Assembly: GCA_021204625.1 (NCBI GenBank)
Contig: JAJPZA010000059.1
Location: forward strand, 1 to 63,675
Direction: 5' to 3'
Source: Clostridia bacterium
GTDB taxonomy: Bacteria > Bacillota > Clostridia > Christensenellales > Borkfalkiaceae
DNA length: 63,675 nucleotides
Shown here: piece after piece, positions 27,873-38,040 of the stretch
How the letters are laid out: each line of letters opens with the position of its first letter
Numbering within the stretch: the first letter of the stretch is position 1
Translations under genes and position numbers: made by a program
Notes under the pieces: model-generated
The model's database searches: none
The model's input: the letters and a program-made list of their open reading frames with translations, nothing else
What the model was told of the DNA's origin: nothing

Positions 27873-29201
27873 ATGGGAGCATTTTCCTCTCTCTCAGAGA
27901 GACTTAACCACATATTTTCCAAGCTTACCAAGAGGGGCAAACTTACAGAGCTTGAGATAAAGCAGGCAATGCGCGAAGTCCGCGTGGCTCTTCTGGAGGC
28001 GGACGTCAACGTGCAGGTTGCCAAGAAGTTCTGTGCGGACGTGTCAGAGAAGGCCGTAGGGCAGGAGATACTCAAGAGCCTCAATCCCTCCCAGCAGGTC
28101 ATTGCCATCGTAAGGGATGAGATGGTGGAGCTCATGGGCTCCAAGAACCAGAAGCTCAACATAGCTAACAAGCCTCCCACGGTTATCATGATGTGCGGCC
28201 TTCAGGGCGCCGGCAAGACAACCCTTTGCGGCAAGCTTGCAACGCTCCTCAAAAAGCAGGGCAAGAAGCCCTTGCTTGTGGCGTGCGACATATACAGGCC
28301 GGCGGCCATAAACCAGCTGCAGGTCGTAGGCAAGAACGCCGGGGCCGAGGTCTTTGAAAAGGGCACGCAGAATCCGGTGAAGACGGCAAAAGAGGCGGTG
28401 GAGTACGCGAAGTCATACGGTTTTGATCCGGTAATCCTGGATACGGCCGGAAGGCTTGAGCTGGACGAGAACCTCATGCAGGAGCTGGAGAACATAAAAA
28501 AGGCCGTGGATGTCACGGAGATACTTCTCACCGTGGACAGCATGATGGGCCAGGTTGCGGTAAACGTGGCGAAAACCTTCAACGAGAGGCTTGAGATCAC
28601 GGGCGTCGTTCTCACCAAGCTGGACGGCGATACAAGGGGCGGCGCGTGCCTTTCCATAAAGGCCGTGACAGGCAAGCCCATAAAGTTCATAGGCGTGGGC
28701 GAAAAGCTCACGGACCTGGAGCCCTTCTATCCGGACAGGATGGCGTCCAGAATCCTCGGGATGGGAGACGTTCTGACTCTCATAGACAAGGCGCAGGAGG
28801 CCGTGTCCGAGAAAGAAGCCAAGGAAATGCAGAAGAAGATGATGGAGAACACCTTCACCCTCGAGGATTACCTTGTGCAGTTTGAAAACATCACCAAGAT
28901 GGGCGGCGTGCAGAACCTGCTCAGCATGATGCCCGGCGGAAACAAGATAAACGCCGGCGACATAGACGAGAAGAAGATTGCCCACACGAAGGCAATCATC
29001 CTCTCCATGACGAAGCAGGAGCGCATAGAGCCCGCTATCATAAACTCTTCCCGCCGCAAGCGCATAGCCGCAGGCTCCGGCACAACGGTGCAGGAAGTGA
29101 ACCAGCTGCTGCGGTCCTTCGAGCAGACCAAGCAGATGATGAAGCAGATGAAGAACGGCGGCAAGCCCGGCAAGAACATGCGCCGCATACAGTACCGCTG
29201 A
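27873..29201 (+). CDS. ffh: Signal recognition particle protein Ffh
   Basis: GLQGAGKTTLCGKLA, DTAGRLELDENLMQEL, C-terminal Met-rich M domain. Confidence 0.98.
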   Translation: MGAFSSLSERLNHIFSKLTKRGKLTELEIKQAMREVRVALLEADVNVQVAKKFCADVSEKAVGQEILKSLNPSQQVIAIVRDEMVELMGSKNQKLNIANKPPTVIMMCGLQGAGKTTLCGKLATLLKKQGKKPLLVACDIYRPAAINQLQVVGKNAGAEVFEKGTQNPVKTAKEAVEYAKSYGFDPVILDTAGRLELDENLMQELENIKKAVDVTEILLTVDSMMGQVAVNVAKTFNERLEITGVVLTKLDGDTRGGACLSIKAVTGKPIKFIGVGEKLTDLEPFYPDRMASRILGMGDVLTLIDKAQEAVSEKEAKEMQKKMMENTFTLEDYLVQFENITKMGGVQNLLSMMPGGNKINAGDIDEKKIAHTKAIILSMTKQERIEPAIINSSRRKRIAAGSGTTVQEVNQLLRSFEQTKQMMKQMKNGGKPGKNMRRIQYR

Positions 29202-29393
29202 TTCCCACGCAAAAGCAGCATCCATGCTGCTCCCGCAAACATAAGCCTCCGGCTTTCTCCGGGGCTTTGAATCCGGATTCCAGAACCCGGGGTCCGGGAG
29301 CTCTAAGGGCGCGGATATGGCGCGTCCAAGGCGTAAAAATAAGGCAGAAATTTTAATTTTTATAGCCGAAAAGGCAAAAGGAGTTACTAGATT

Positions 29394-29690
29394 ATGGCAG
29401 TTAAGATGAGACTTACCAGAATGGGAGACAAGAAGAGTCCGTTCTACCGCATTGTGGTTGTGGATTCTCACAAGGCGCGTTCCGGCGAGTACCTTGACAA
29501 GGTCGGCTCATATGACCCTCTTACAGAGCCCGCGACAATCGTTCTTGACGTTGAGAAAGCAAAGAAGTGGCTTGCAGCCGGCGTGCAGCCTACAGAGACC
29601 GTGCGCAATATCCTTGTAAAGCAGGGAGCCATGGCGCCTTCCGAGAAGCTTTCCGTTCCCAAGACGAACAACAAGAGAAAGAAGAACTGA
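29394..29690 (+). CDS. rpsP: 30S ribosomal protein S16
   Basis: MAVKMRLTRMGDKKSPFYRIVVVDS. Confidence 0.98.
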   Translation: MAVKMRLTRMGDKKSPFYRIVVVDSHKARSGEYLDKVGSYDPLTEPATIVLDVEKAKKWLAAGVQPTETVRNILVKQGAMAPSEKLSVPKTNNKRKKN

Positions 29691-29735
29691 TCCGCCATAC
29701 GCCATTCCTGAATCTGAATGGCCGGGAGATGCATT

Positions 29736-29987
29736 ATGGAAAACAACAACACGCTTGAACTCGTTAAGTATATAGTGGGCAGCTTTGCAGAGAAGGCAGA
29801 CGAAGTGGAGTACACCGTAGAGGACAAGGACAACGTCACCGAGATCACCGTCTATCTTGCAGAGAGCGACATGGGCAAGGTCATCGGCAAGCAGGGCAAG
29901 ATTGCAAAGGCCATGAGGACCCTTGTCACAGCCGCAACTCCACGCAACGCAAAGAGAACCATCGTATCCATAAAAGAGAAGGCCTGA
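29736..29987 (+). CDS. khpA: KH-domain RNA-binding protein KhpA (YlqC)
   Basis: GKVIGKQGKIAKAMRTLV KH motif; located between rpsP and rimM. Confidence 0.92.
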   Translation: MENNNTLELVKYIVGSFAEKADEVEYTVEDKDNVTEITVYLAESDMGKVIGKQGKIAKAMRTLVTAATPRNAKRTIVSIKEKA

Positions 29988-30286
29988 CTCCCAAGGGCCG
30001 GTGCCTCCCCTTAACGGACAACAGTATATGAACGGCCTTCGGGCCGCAGGATGCCGCACGAGCAAAGCCCCTGAAAGGGGCGATCCTTGCTGCGGGCATT
30101 TGTCTTATTCCCGCTCAAAGCCGCTTCAAAAGCCGGCCGGGGCGGGCGCCCTCCGGGGCAGAAAATTTTCCGGACGGACCGGAGCAGAAACATATGTTTC
30201 TAAACGGATCCGTTCATTCCGTAGCGCATGGATTATGCGCGATTCACGCGCCCATTGGGCGCATGTCCGGCAGAAAAAGGTATTGA

Positions 30287-30787
30287 ATGAGTGAAGACAG
30301 ACTGGCCGTGGCGTCCGTTCTGAAGCCCCAGGGCATCTGCGGGGAGATAAAGGCCAAAGTGTATCTGGACAGCGCGGAAGACCTGAAGAAAGTCAAAAGG
30401 CTGTACATAGACGGCAGGGAGTATGAAGTCCTGCACGTGAGGGGAGACGGGGACATGGCGTACATCTCCCTCAAAGGCGTGCCGGACAGGAACGCCGCGG
30501 AGCTTTTAAGAGGCAAGGAGATTGAGGCAAACCGGAAAGACCTTCCGGAGCCTCCGGACGGCTCATACTACATAGCGGACCTTCTGGGATGCGAGGTTGT
30601 GTATGAGAGCGGGGAGACCGTCGGCACCGTCTCGTCCGTGATTCCCTCCCGCACGACCATATATTACCTGGACACCCCGAAGGGCGAGCTGTCCTTCGTA
30701 GCGGCTGAGGGGGTTATACTGGACGTTGACATCCGGGAGAAGAGGATCACCGTCTCAAAGAAGCGTTTCAAGGAAGTGTCCGTGTGA
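30287..30787 (+). CDS. rimM: 16S rRNA processing protein RimM
   Basis: VLKPQGICGEIKAKVYLD; operon position before trmD. Confidence 0.95.
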   Translation: MSEDRLAVASVLKPQGICGEIKAKVYLDSAEDLKKVKRLYIDGREYEVLHVRGDGDMAYISLKGVPDRNAAELLRGKEIEANRKDLPEPPDGSYYIADLLGCEVVYESGETVGTVSSVIPSRTTIYYLDTPKGELSFVAAEGVILDVDIREKRITVSKKRFKEVSV

Positions 30788-31491
30788 AGATAACTATTCT
30801 CACCCTTTTCCCGGAGATGTTCATACCTCTTAGAGAGAGCATCATAGGCCGGGCGGTTAAGGGCGGAAAACTGGATATACAGACGGTCAACATCCGTGAC
30901 TTCGCCGAGAACAAGCACTCGAAGTGCGACGATTATCCTTTCGGCGGGGGAGCCGGGATGGTCATGATGCCCCAGCCCATAGGCTCGTGCTTTGACGCAC
31001 TGGACCCGGATCACAAGGCATACCACATATACCTTTCCCCGAAGGGCAAGGTCTTCACGCAGAGCAAGGCCTTCGAGCTTCTCTCCCACGAGGACATCAT
31101 AATGCTCTGCGGGCATTACGAGGGAGTGGACCAGCGCGTAATAGACCTGTACATAGACGAGGAGATTTCCATAGGAGACTACGTCTTGACGGGAGGCGAG
31201 CTTCCCGCCATGGTTGTCTGCGACTGCATCGCCCGCTACGTGGACGGCGTCCTCTCGGACGGCTCCCTTGTGGACGAGAGCATTTCCTCCGGTCTTCTGG
31301 AATATCCGCAGTACACCCGTCCTGCGGAATACAAAGGCCTCAGGGTCCCGGAAGTCCTTCTTTCCGGAGACCACGCCAAAACGGATGAATGGCGCCGGCA
31401 GGAAAGCCTCCGCTTAACCCGCGAGATGCGTCCGGACCTTCTCGGCCCGGCCAACGTGAATCCGGACAAAAACCCGTCCGGGGCATTCTGA
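30784..31491 (+). CDS. trmD: tRNA (guanine-N1)-methyltransferase TrmD
   Basis: ITILTLFPEMFIPL, YPFGGGAGMVM, GHYEGVDQRV, SIGDYVLTGGELPAM. Confidence 0.98.
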   Translation: MKITILTLFPEMFIPLRESIIGRAVKGGKLDIQTVNIRDFAENKHSKCDDYPFGGGAGMVMMPQPIGSCFDALDPDHKAYHIYLSPKGKVFTQSKAFELLSHEDIIMLCGHYEGVDQRVIDLYIDEEISIGDYVLTGGELPAMVVCDCIARYVDGVLSDGSLVDESISSGLLEYPQYTRPAEYKGLRVPEVLLSGDHAKTDEWRRQESLRLTREMRPDLLGPANVNPDKNPSGAF

Positions 31492-31650
31492 GCCGCTCTA
31501 AAGCGGCTTGCGCCAAGAGGCCCGCATTCCAGACGTATTCCGGAGCCAGTTCGCATCCGTGTGCAAATATGCGCGCTATGCCAAACAGGGCCGCATTACA
31601 GCCAAAACGCATGATATGCGGGGAAGAATGAGATTCGGGAGGGCAAGCAT

Positions 31651-32505
31651 ATGAAGAAAATACAATGGTATCCCGGTCACATGACGAAGGCGATGAGGAT
31701 GATGGAAAGCAGCCTGTCCATAGTGGACGGCGTTGTCTTCATCCTGGACGCCCGCTGCCCGGCATCATCCTTCAACTTCAGGCTAAAGAAAATGGCAGGC
31801 TCCAAGCCTGTTTTATACATCCTCAACAAATCAGACCTTGCGGACGAGCGCGCGGACATTCTTCTGAAGAAGATCCAGGCCTCGGGAGCGGAGGCCATAA
31901 AGTGCAATGCCGCCAAGGCCTCATCAAAGCGGGATATTGCGGGGGCAATCGCAAAAATCACGGAAGAGAAGAGGGCCCGTGCGGAAGCGCGCGGGCAGAC
32001 CAGAGTCTTCCGCTTCATGATAGCGGGCGTGCCCAACACCGGGAAGAGCACCATAATAAACCTGCTGGCGGGCGTGAAGCGCGCGGACACGGGAAACAAG
32101 GCCGGCGTGACGCGCGGAAAGCAGTGGATCTCCTGTGACGGCTTTGACCTCCTGGACACCCCGGGCACCATGCCTCCGGATTTCACCAACCAGACATTCG
32201 CCCGCAGGCTCGCATACATCGGCTCCATAAACGACGATATCCTGGACATGGATGACATAGCCCTGGCGCTCATAGAAGACCTCCAGGCCCGTTACAGCTC
32301 CCGTTTGGAGGAGCGGTACGGAAAGGGAGACGGCACACCCCTGGAAATCCTGGACGCCGTATGCCGCACGAGGGGCTTCCTTTTGAAGGGCGGCGAACTG
32401 GATTATGACCGCGGCGAAAGGGCCGTGATAGATGATTTCCGCAAAGGGCGTCTGGGGCGCATAACCCTGGATTTCCCGGAAGACATGGACAATCTCAAGT
32501 TCTGA
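31651..32505 (+). CDS. ylqF: Ribosome biogenesis GTPase YlqF/RbgA
   Basis: IQWYPGHMTKAMRMM; circularly permuted GTPase motifs NKSDL, GVPNTGKSTIIN, DTPGTMPP. Confidence 0.96.
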   Translation: MKKIQWYPGHMTKAMRMMESSLSIVDGVVFILDARCPASSFNFRLKKMAGSKPVLYILNKSDLADERADILLKKIQASGAEAIKCNAAKASSKRDIAGAIAKITEEKRARAEARGQTRVFRFMIAGVPNTGKSTIINLLAGVKRADTGNKAGVTRGKQWISCDGFDLLDTPGTMPPDFTNQTFARRLAYIGSINDDILDMDDIALALIEDLQARYSSRLEERYGKGDGTPLEILDAVCRTRGFLLKGGELDYDRGERAVIDDFRKGRLGRITLDFPEDMDNLKF

Positions 32506-32582
32506 CTAAAGTCCATTATTTCAGGCCTATATTCCGGGCCAGTTTTCCGGCCCGGATTGCAGGGCCGCAACCGGAGGCGCGT

Positions 32583-33227
32583 ATGAGCACCAGATCCAAA
32601 GACCAGTCCTTGGAAGCCGCGGACAAGCTCTGTATAGAGCATGAGCTGCAGGCATACGGCTGCAGGTACATCTGCGGCGTGGATGAAGTCGGCAGGGGGC
32701 CGCTGGCGGGACCGGTAATCTGCGCGGCCGTCATAATGCCTCTGGATGAGGATTCCCTGATCCCGGGCATAGATGACAGCAAAAAGCTTTCCGAGACAAA
32801 GCGCTGCACTCTTGCGGAGCAGATACGCTCCAGGGCCATATGCTACCGCATAGGCAGCAAGAGCCCGGAGGACATAGACAGGGTCAACATACTGGAGGCC
32901 ACAAAGCTTGCCATGAAGGAAGCCATAGAGAGCCTTCCCGTAAAGCCGGACTTCGTCATAACGGACGGCAACATGACCCTGGACATCTCTCTTCCGCAAA
33001 GGCACGTCATAAAGGGGGATGCCAAGAGCTACACCATAGGCGCGGCCTCAATCCTGGCCAAAACGTACCGGGATGACCTCATGACCCGGCTTTCTGCCCG
33101 GTACCCGGAATACAGCTTCGCAAAGAACAAGGGATATCCTTCAAAAGAGCATATCCAGGCCATATTGGACCATGGCCTCTGCCCGGAGCACCGCCGCTCT
33201 TTCACGGAGAAATGGGCCAAAGACTAA
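32583..33227 (+). CDS. rnhB: Ribonuclease HII
   Basis: ICGVDEVGRGPLAGPVICAAVIM, DSKKLSE, AASILAKTYRD. Confidence 0.97.
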   Translation: MSTRSKDQSLEAADKLCIEHELQAYGCRYICGVDEVGRGPLAGPVICAAVIMPLDEDSLIPGIDDSKKLSETKRCTLAEQIRSRAICYRIGSKSPEDIDRVNILEATKLAMKEAIESLPVKPDFVITDGNMTLDISLPQRHVIKGDAKSYTIGAASILAKTYRDDLMTRLSARYPEYSFAKNKGYPSKEHIQAILDHGLCPEHRRSFTEKWAKD

Positions 33228-33438
33228 ACCCTTGAACCAGGGCTTTCATACAGGCTCATGCAGGCGCATGCGGCGCCGTACAGGCACCGTCCAATAATCC
33301 GGGCGCGCAATTCCGCGCCGGTTAAAACTTAAGAACACACGCGCAGCAGAGCCAAACGCAAGGCTCCTCTGCAGAATCCATATAAATTACTTACACATTA
33401 TTATATAGTAATGCGCTTAAGACAAGGGGGATACGAGT

Positions 33439-34065
33439 ATGGAGCATGCATATGAACTGCGTTCAACCATACGCCGCGAAGTGAGCATAGAGGTAATACC
33501 AGGCCACTTTGCAACAAAGAACTCGCACATAAGCCACTTTGTGGACATGTACAAAGTGAAGTGCCAGCTCAGGGAAGCCAAGGCAGCCGCAAGGATGTTC
33601 ACGGACATTCTCATGGGCACGCCCATTGAGAGCATAATCTCGCTGGACAGGATGAAGATGGTCGGAGCCTACATGGCTGAATTCCTTTCCAGCAGCATGA
33701 GCGCAAGCTCCAGGCAGAACATTTCCGTCCTTTCGCCGGAGGTAACGGACGGAATCCTCATTTTAAGGGACAACGTCATGCAGTACGTCCGCGGCAAAAG
33801 GGTCCTCATTCTCACGGACTCCGCCACGACGGGAAAGTCCGTGCACAGCATAGCGGACGGCGTCCGTTATTACGGCGGCATCCCCGTGGCCATCGCAGCG
33901 GTTTTCGGCGGGGAATTCGAGAGCGACCTTCGCGTGGTGAAGCTCTTCGGCCTCAAGGACATACCCACGTACTGCTCATACTCTCCTTTGGAGTGCCCGC
34001 TTTGCAAGAAGGGCGTGAGAGTGGACGCCGTTGTGAACAGCTACGGCTACAGCAAAATAGACTGA
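33439..34065 (+). CDS. Phosphoribosyltransferase family protein
   Basis: VLILTDSATTGKSVHSIADGVRYYGG PRPP-binding-like motif. Confidence 0.75.
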   Translation: MEHAYELRSTIRREVSIEVIPGHFATKNSHISHFVDMYKVKCQLREAKAAARMFTDILMGTPIESIISLDRMKMVGAYMAEFLSSSMSASSRQNISVLSPEVTDGILILRDNVMQYVRGKRVLILTDSATTGKSVHSIADGVRYYGGIPVAIAAVFGGEFESDLRVVKLFGLKDIPTYCSYSPLECPLCKKGVRVDAVVNSYGYSKID

Positions 34066-34089
34066 GACCCGCTATCCGGCATCCATTAA

Positions 34090-34797
34090 GTGCCGGATGC
34101 AGAAGGAAGAGGGAGTGCGGCTGTGGACTTAATCGTCATAATCGTCATTGTGGTCATCGTCTTCGTCCTCATCCTGTCCTCGTACAGCAAGGGGAAGCAT
34201 GTGCCCAAGGACGTGAAGCCCAAAGACAAGCCGGCAGATGAAGACCACAGGTACATCGAGGTCCGGGCCACGGAAGACCAGCTGAAGGAGCTCGAGGAGG
34301 ATTTCAAAAAGCAGGGCTGGGAGTTTGAGTCCAGGGAACTCAAGCCAAACACCAAAATGTTCAGCTCGGACGTCTGGATCCTCTCATTCCACAGGATGCC
34401 TCCTCCGCCCGCAGAGCCTGCGGAGCCGGCTCCACAGTCCATAACGGAAGACCCGTTCGGCATGCAGCCTGTCATTCCGGAGCAGGCTGCGGATGCGGAT
34501 GCATACGGCCTTGTTCCCCTGACCCAGGTTCCTGCGGAAGCCCCTTTCACGGAGCATCCCCTGGATGAAGACCCGTTTGGGATAGACCCGGCCGTGGCAG
34601 AGGAAGACCCCTTCGGGGATGAGCTCACCCCTGTGCCTCCCGCAGATGATCCTTTGTCGCAGAATCCTGCGGAAGAACAGACGGAACTGCCAGCGGAAGG
34701 GCAGCCGGAACGGCCGGCGGAAAAGCAGACGGAAGGGCAGCCGGAAGATCCTCCGGTGGAAGAGGACGGGAATGAAGCGCCGAAGGATGAAGGTTAG
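34090..34797 (+). CDS. Single-pass membrane protein with disordered Pro/Glu-rich tail
   Basis: VDLIVIIVIVVIVFVLILSSY TM segment; C-terminal repeats of (E)DPFG; start may be GTG 34123. Confidence 0.65.
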   Translation: MPDAEGRGSAAVDLIVIIVIVVIVFVLILSSYSKGKHVPKDVKPKDKPADEDHRYIEVRATEDQLKELEEDFKKQGWEFESRELKPNTKMFSSDVWILSFHRMPPPPAEPAEPAPQSITEDPFGMQPVIPEQAADADAYGLVPLTQVPAEAPFTEHPLDEDPFGIDPAVAEEDPFGDELTPVPPADDPLSQNPAEEQTELPAEGQPERPAEKQTEGQPEDPPVEEDGNEAPKDEG

Positions 34798-34999
34798 CGC
34801 ATGCGTGAGGGGCTTGAAAAAGGCGGAATTTATATATGGTAAAGGGCATGAATTTTTTGCCCGGCGCCCGAATTCGCCTGAAAAGCGGCGTAAAATGAGT
34901 TGATTTTTTCAAAAGCATTTGTTAATATTAGTTTCGACTTCGGGGCAGTCCGCTGCAGAAGAGTGCATGAATGCCTTGGTATATTTTGGAGGTTAGATC

Positions 35000-35344
35000 A
35001 TGAATGGATTAATAGAGGCCATAGAGAGAGAAGGCATGAAGACGGATGTCCCCAAGTTCAATGTGGGGGACACAGTGAGAGTGGGCTTCAAGGTCGTCGA
35101 GGGAACCAAGGAGAGAATCCAGAACTTCGAGGGCGTGGTAATTGCCAAGAAGCACGGCGGGATCCGTGAGACATTCACTGTAAGGCGTCTTTCCTTCGGC
35201 GTAGGCGTGGAGAGAACATTCCCTCTTCACTCCCCTAAGATTTCAGACATCTCTGTGGTTCGCCGCGGCAAGGTAAGAAGGGCAAAGCTGTATTACCTGA
35301 GAGGACTTACCGGAAAGGCTGCCAAGATAAAGGAAATCAGATAA
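35000..35344 (+). CDS. rplS: 50S ribosomal protein L19
   Basis: [62 protein letters not shown]. Confidence 0.98.
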   Translation: MNGLIEAIEREGMKTDVPKFNVGDTVRVGFKVVEGTKERIQNFEGVVIAKKHGGIRETFTVRRLSFGVGVERTFPLHSPKISDISVVRRGKVRRAKLYYLRGLTGKAAKIKEIR

Positions 35345-35352
35345 GATTAAAT

Positions 35353-35382
35353 AAGCTCCCGCTATGCGCGGGGGCTTTTATT
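35353..35382 (+). terminator. Intrinsic terminator of rplS
   Basis: AAGCTCCCGCtatGCGCGGGGGCTTTTATT. Confidence 0.75.
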
Positions 35383-35675
35383 AACACAGGGGCTTTTGCA
35401 CCCTCGGCGCTTCTTTGGCGGCACCGCTGCGGAGCTTTGGCCCAAGGCCTGTATTTCAAGCCGGCAGGTGCCGGAATGGTTGTGCAATGTGCACAATTTC
35501 CGTGAGAAAAAGAAGTTTTTTGCGCCTCCGGCGTTTGAAACGGCTGGAAGTGCTTTAAATATAATTATGCAGGCCCGAAAGGGAAAGGCCGCTGATATGC
35601 AGGCCCGCGAAGGAGGGCCGCTTAACGGGTAAAGGATAGACCGCGGCCGGAAGGCCGGGCGTTTAAGGAGATCAT

Positions 35676-38036
35676 ATGGATCTTATAATTGTAGAGTCGC
35701 CGTCCAAGGCGAAGACAATTTCAAAGTATCTCAAGGGGAAGTTCAGGGTGGACGCTTCCGGCGGACACGTGAGGGACCTTCCGGAGAAGAGCCTCGGCTT
35801 CCGCATTGAGGAGGGATTCGAGCCCAAGTATGAGGTCACGGACAGCAAGAAGGAGACCATCAAGAAGCTCAAGGACGAGGCCAGGAAGGCGGGCAGGGTT
35901 TATCTTGCGACAGACCCGGACCGCGAGGGGGAGGCCATCTCCTGGCACCTGCAGGAAGTTCTGGGGCTGGATCCCAATGAGGACAGCAGGATAGAGTTCA
36001 ACGAGATCTCGCAGAAGGCAGTGACTGCCGCCCTGCAGCATCCCAGGAAGATCAACCTCAACCTGGTCAACGCCCAGCAGGCCAGAAGGGTGCTGGACAG
36101 AATCGTGGGATACAAGCTCTCCCCGCTCGTGAACAAGCGCATACAGACGGGCCTTTCCGCAGGAAGGGTTCAGTCCGTGGCTTTAAGGCTCATCGTGGAC
36201 AGGGAGCGCGAGATACAGGCGTTCAAGCCGGAGCAGTACTGGATGCTCACTGCGGACCTTCAGGACAAGTACGGCCAGTACGCGCCTTTCAAGGCTACAT
36301 GCCAGCTCAAGAAGAAGGGGGCAAACGTTTCGGCCGAGACGGCCGGCGACGTTGAGAGCAAGGTGAAGGCAGGCACCTTCTATGTGAAGAAGGTCACAAG
36401 GTCCGTAAAGTCCCAGGGCGCGCCCCCGCCTTTCACAACGTCCTCCCTGCAGCAGGACGCGTACAACAAGCTTGGCCTCACTTCCCCGGACACCATGGCC
36501 GTGGCGCAGCACCTGTATGAAGGAATGGAAGTGGGCGGGGAGCTCATGGCTCTCGTAACGTACATCCGTACGGATTCCGTGCGCGTGGCATCCGAGGCGC
36601 AGGCGGCCGCAAGAAGCTTCATAGGCACAAGCTTCGGCCCGGAATATGTGCCGGCCAAGCCCAATTATTTCGCCACAAAGAAGGGGGCGCAGGACGCCCA
36701 CGAGGCCATAAGGCCCATAAACCTTGAGATAACCCCCGCCAAGGTGAAGAACTTCCTGGACAGGAAGCACTACGGCGTGTACAAGCTCATATATGACCGT
36801 TTCCTCGCATCCCAGATGGCTCCCGCCAAGTACGACTCCATGCAGATAGAGGCCGTCTCCGGCGGAACCACCTTCAAGGCCAGCGGCAGGTCCATGATAT
36901 TCGCAGGCTATACGGCCGCATACCAGGATGTGAAGACGGACACGGACGAGGAAGAGCCTGTGGCAAAGCTTCTTCCCCCGCTTGAGGAAGGGGACAGGCT
37001 CACGCTTTTAGGGCTCAAGAAGGAAGAGAAGTTCACCGCTCCTCCGAAGAGATACTCGGACGCCTCCCTTGTAAAGACGATGGAGGACAGCGGCATAGGC
37101 CGCCCTTCCACGTACGCATCCATAATTTCCGTTCTCACCAAGCGCAAGTACGTGAAGAAGGAAGGGAAGACAATGGTGCCCACAGAAGTGGCGTACCAGC
37201 TTACGGACTTCCTTGTGAAGTATTTCCCGGACATCATGGACGTGGGCTTCACGGCCCATATGGAGAACGAGCTGGACAGCGTGGAGGACGGCGGCGTGGA
37301 CTGGAAGAGGATGATTCTGGATTTCTATCCTCCGTTCAGCGAAGAGCTCAACACTGCCAACACGGGCGAGGACGAGATGACGGACATCTTGTGCCCCAAG
37401 TGCGGCTCCCCCATGATACGCAGGCCCGGCCGCCACGGCACATACCTCGCATGCTCCAACTTCCCCGCGTGCAGGAACATAATCTCTGAGACCGAGGCGG
37501 AAGTTTCGGACACCAAGTGCCCTCTTTGCGGGGCCAACATGGTGGTTAAGAGCGGCAAGTACGGCAAGTTCCTTGCCTGCCCCAACTATCCCAAGTGCAA
37601 GGGCAAGCTCCCCATAGACGCTGTCCTTTCGGATGAGAAGTGCGCCTGCGGAGGAGCCATGTACCTCAAGCACGGGCGCTATGGAGACTACCTGGAGTGC
37701 GTGGCCTGCGGAACCCGCAAGCCCCTTCCCAAAGCCTCGTCTTCCGGAGACGCAGATGGCTCCGGAGCAGCAGAGAAGTTTGCAGGCACCTGCCCCAAGT
37801 GCGGCAAGCCCATGCGTCGCCTGCGCGCCAAGTCAAAGAAGATATACTACGGGTGCACCGGCTATCCCGCTTGTGATTTCCGCAGCTGGGATCTTCCCAC
37901 AGGAAAGCTCTGCCCGCTCTGCGGCGAAGCCCTCGTTGTGAGGGGCAAGAAGGTTGTCTGCTCCGCCAAGGGATGCCAGTACTCCGAACCCATTTCCTCC
38001 GAACTCGCTGCCAAGCTTGGCAAGGATGAGGACTGA
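35676..38036 (+). CDS. topA: DNA topoisomerase I with multiple C-terminal zinc ribbons
   Basis: LIIVESPSKAKTISKYL; ITYIRTDSVR-type active site (VTYIRTDSVRV); several CPxCG...C zinc fingers. Confidence 0.97.
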   Translation: MDLIIVESPSKAKTISKYLKGKFRVDASGGHVRDLPEKSLGFRIEEGFEPKYEVTDSKKETIKKLKDEARKAGRVYLATDPDREGEAISWHLQEVLGLDPNEDSRIEFNEISQKAVTAALQHPRKINLNLVNAQQARRVLDRIVGYKLSPLVNKRIQTGLSAGRVQSVALRLIVDREREIQAFKPEQYWMLTADLQDKYGQYAPFKATCQLKKKGANVSAETAGDVESKVKAGTFYVKKVTRSVKSQGAPPPFTTSSLQQDAYNKLGLTSPDTMAVAQHLYEGMEVGGELMALVTYIRTDSVRVASEAQAAARSFIGTSFGPEYVPAKPNYFATKKGAQDAHEAIRPINLEITPAKVKNFLDRKHYGVYKLIYDRFLASQMAPAKYDSMQIEAVSGGTTFKASGRSMIFAGYTAAYQDVKTDTDEEEPVAKLLPPLEEGDRLTLLGLKKEEKFTAPPKRYSDASLVKTMEDSGIGRPSTYASIISVLTKRKYVKKEGKTMVPTEVAYQLTDFLVKYFPDIMDVGFTAHMENELDSVEDGGVDWKRMILDFYPPFSEELNTANTGEDEMTDILCPKCGSPMIRRPGRHGTYLACSNFPACRNIISETEAEVSDTKCPLCGANMVVKSGKYGKFLACPNYPKCKGKLPIDAVLSDEKCACGGAMYLKHGRYGDYLECVACGTRKPLPKASSSGDADGSGAAEKFAGTCPKCGKPMRRLRAKSKKIYYGCTGYPACDFRSWDLPTGKLCPLCGEALVVRGKKVVCSAKGCQYSEPISSELAAKLGKDED

Positions 38037-38040
38037 CGTC

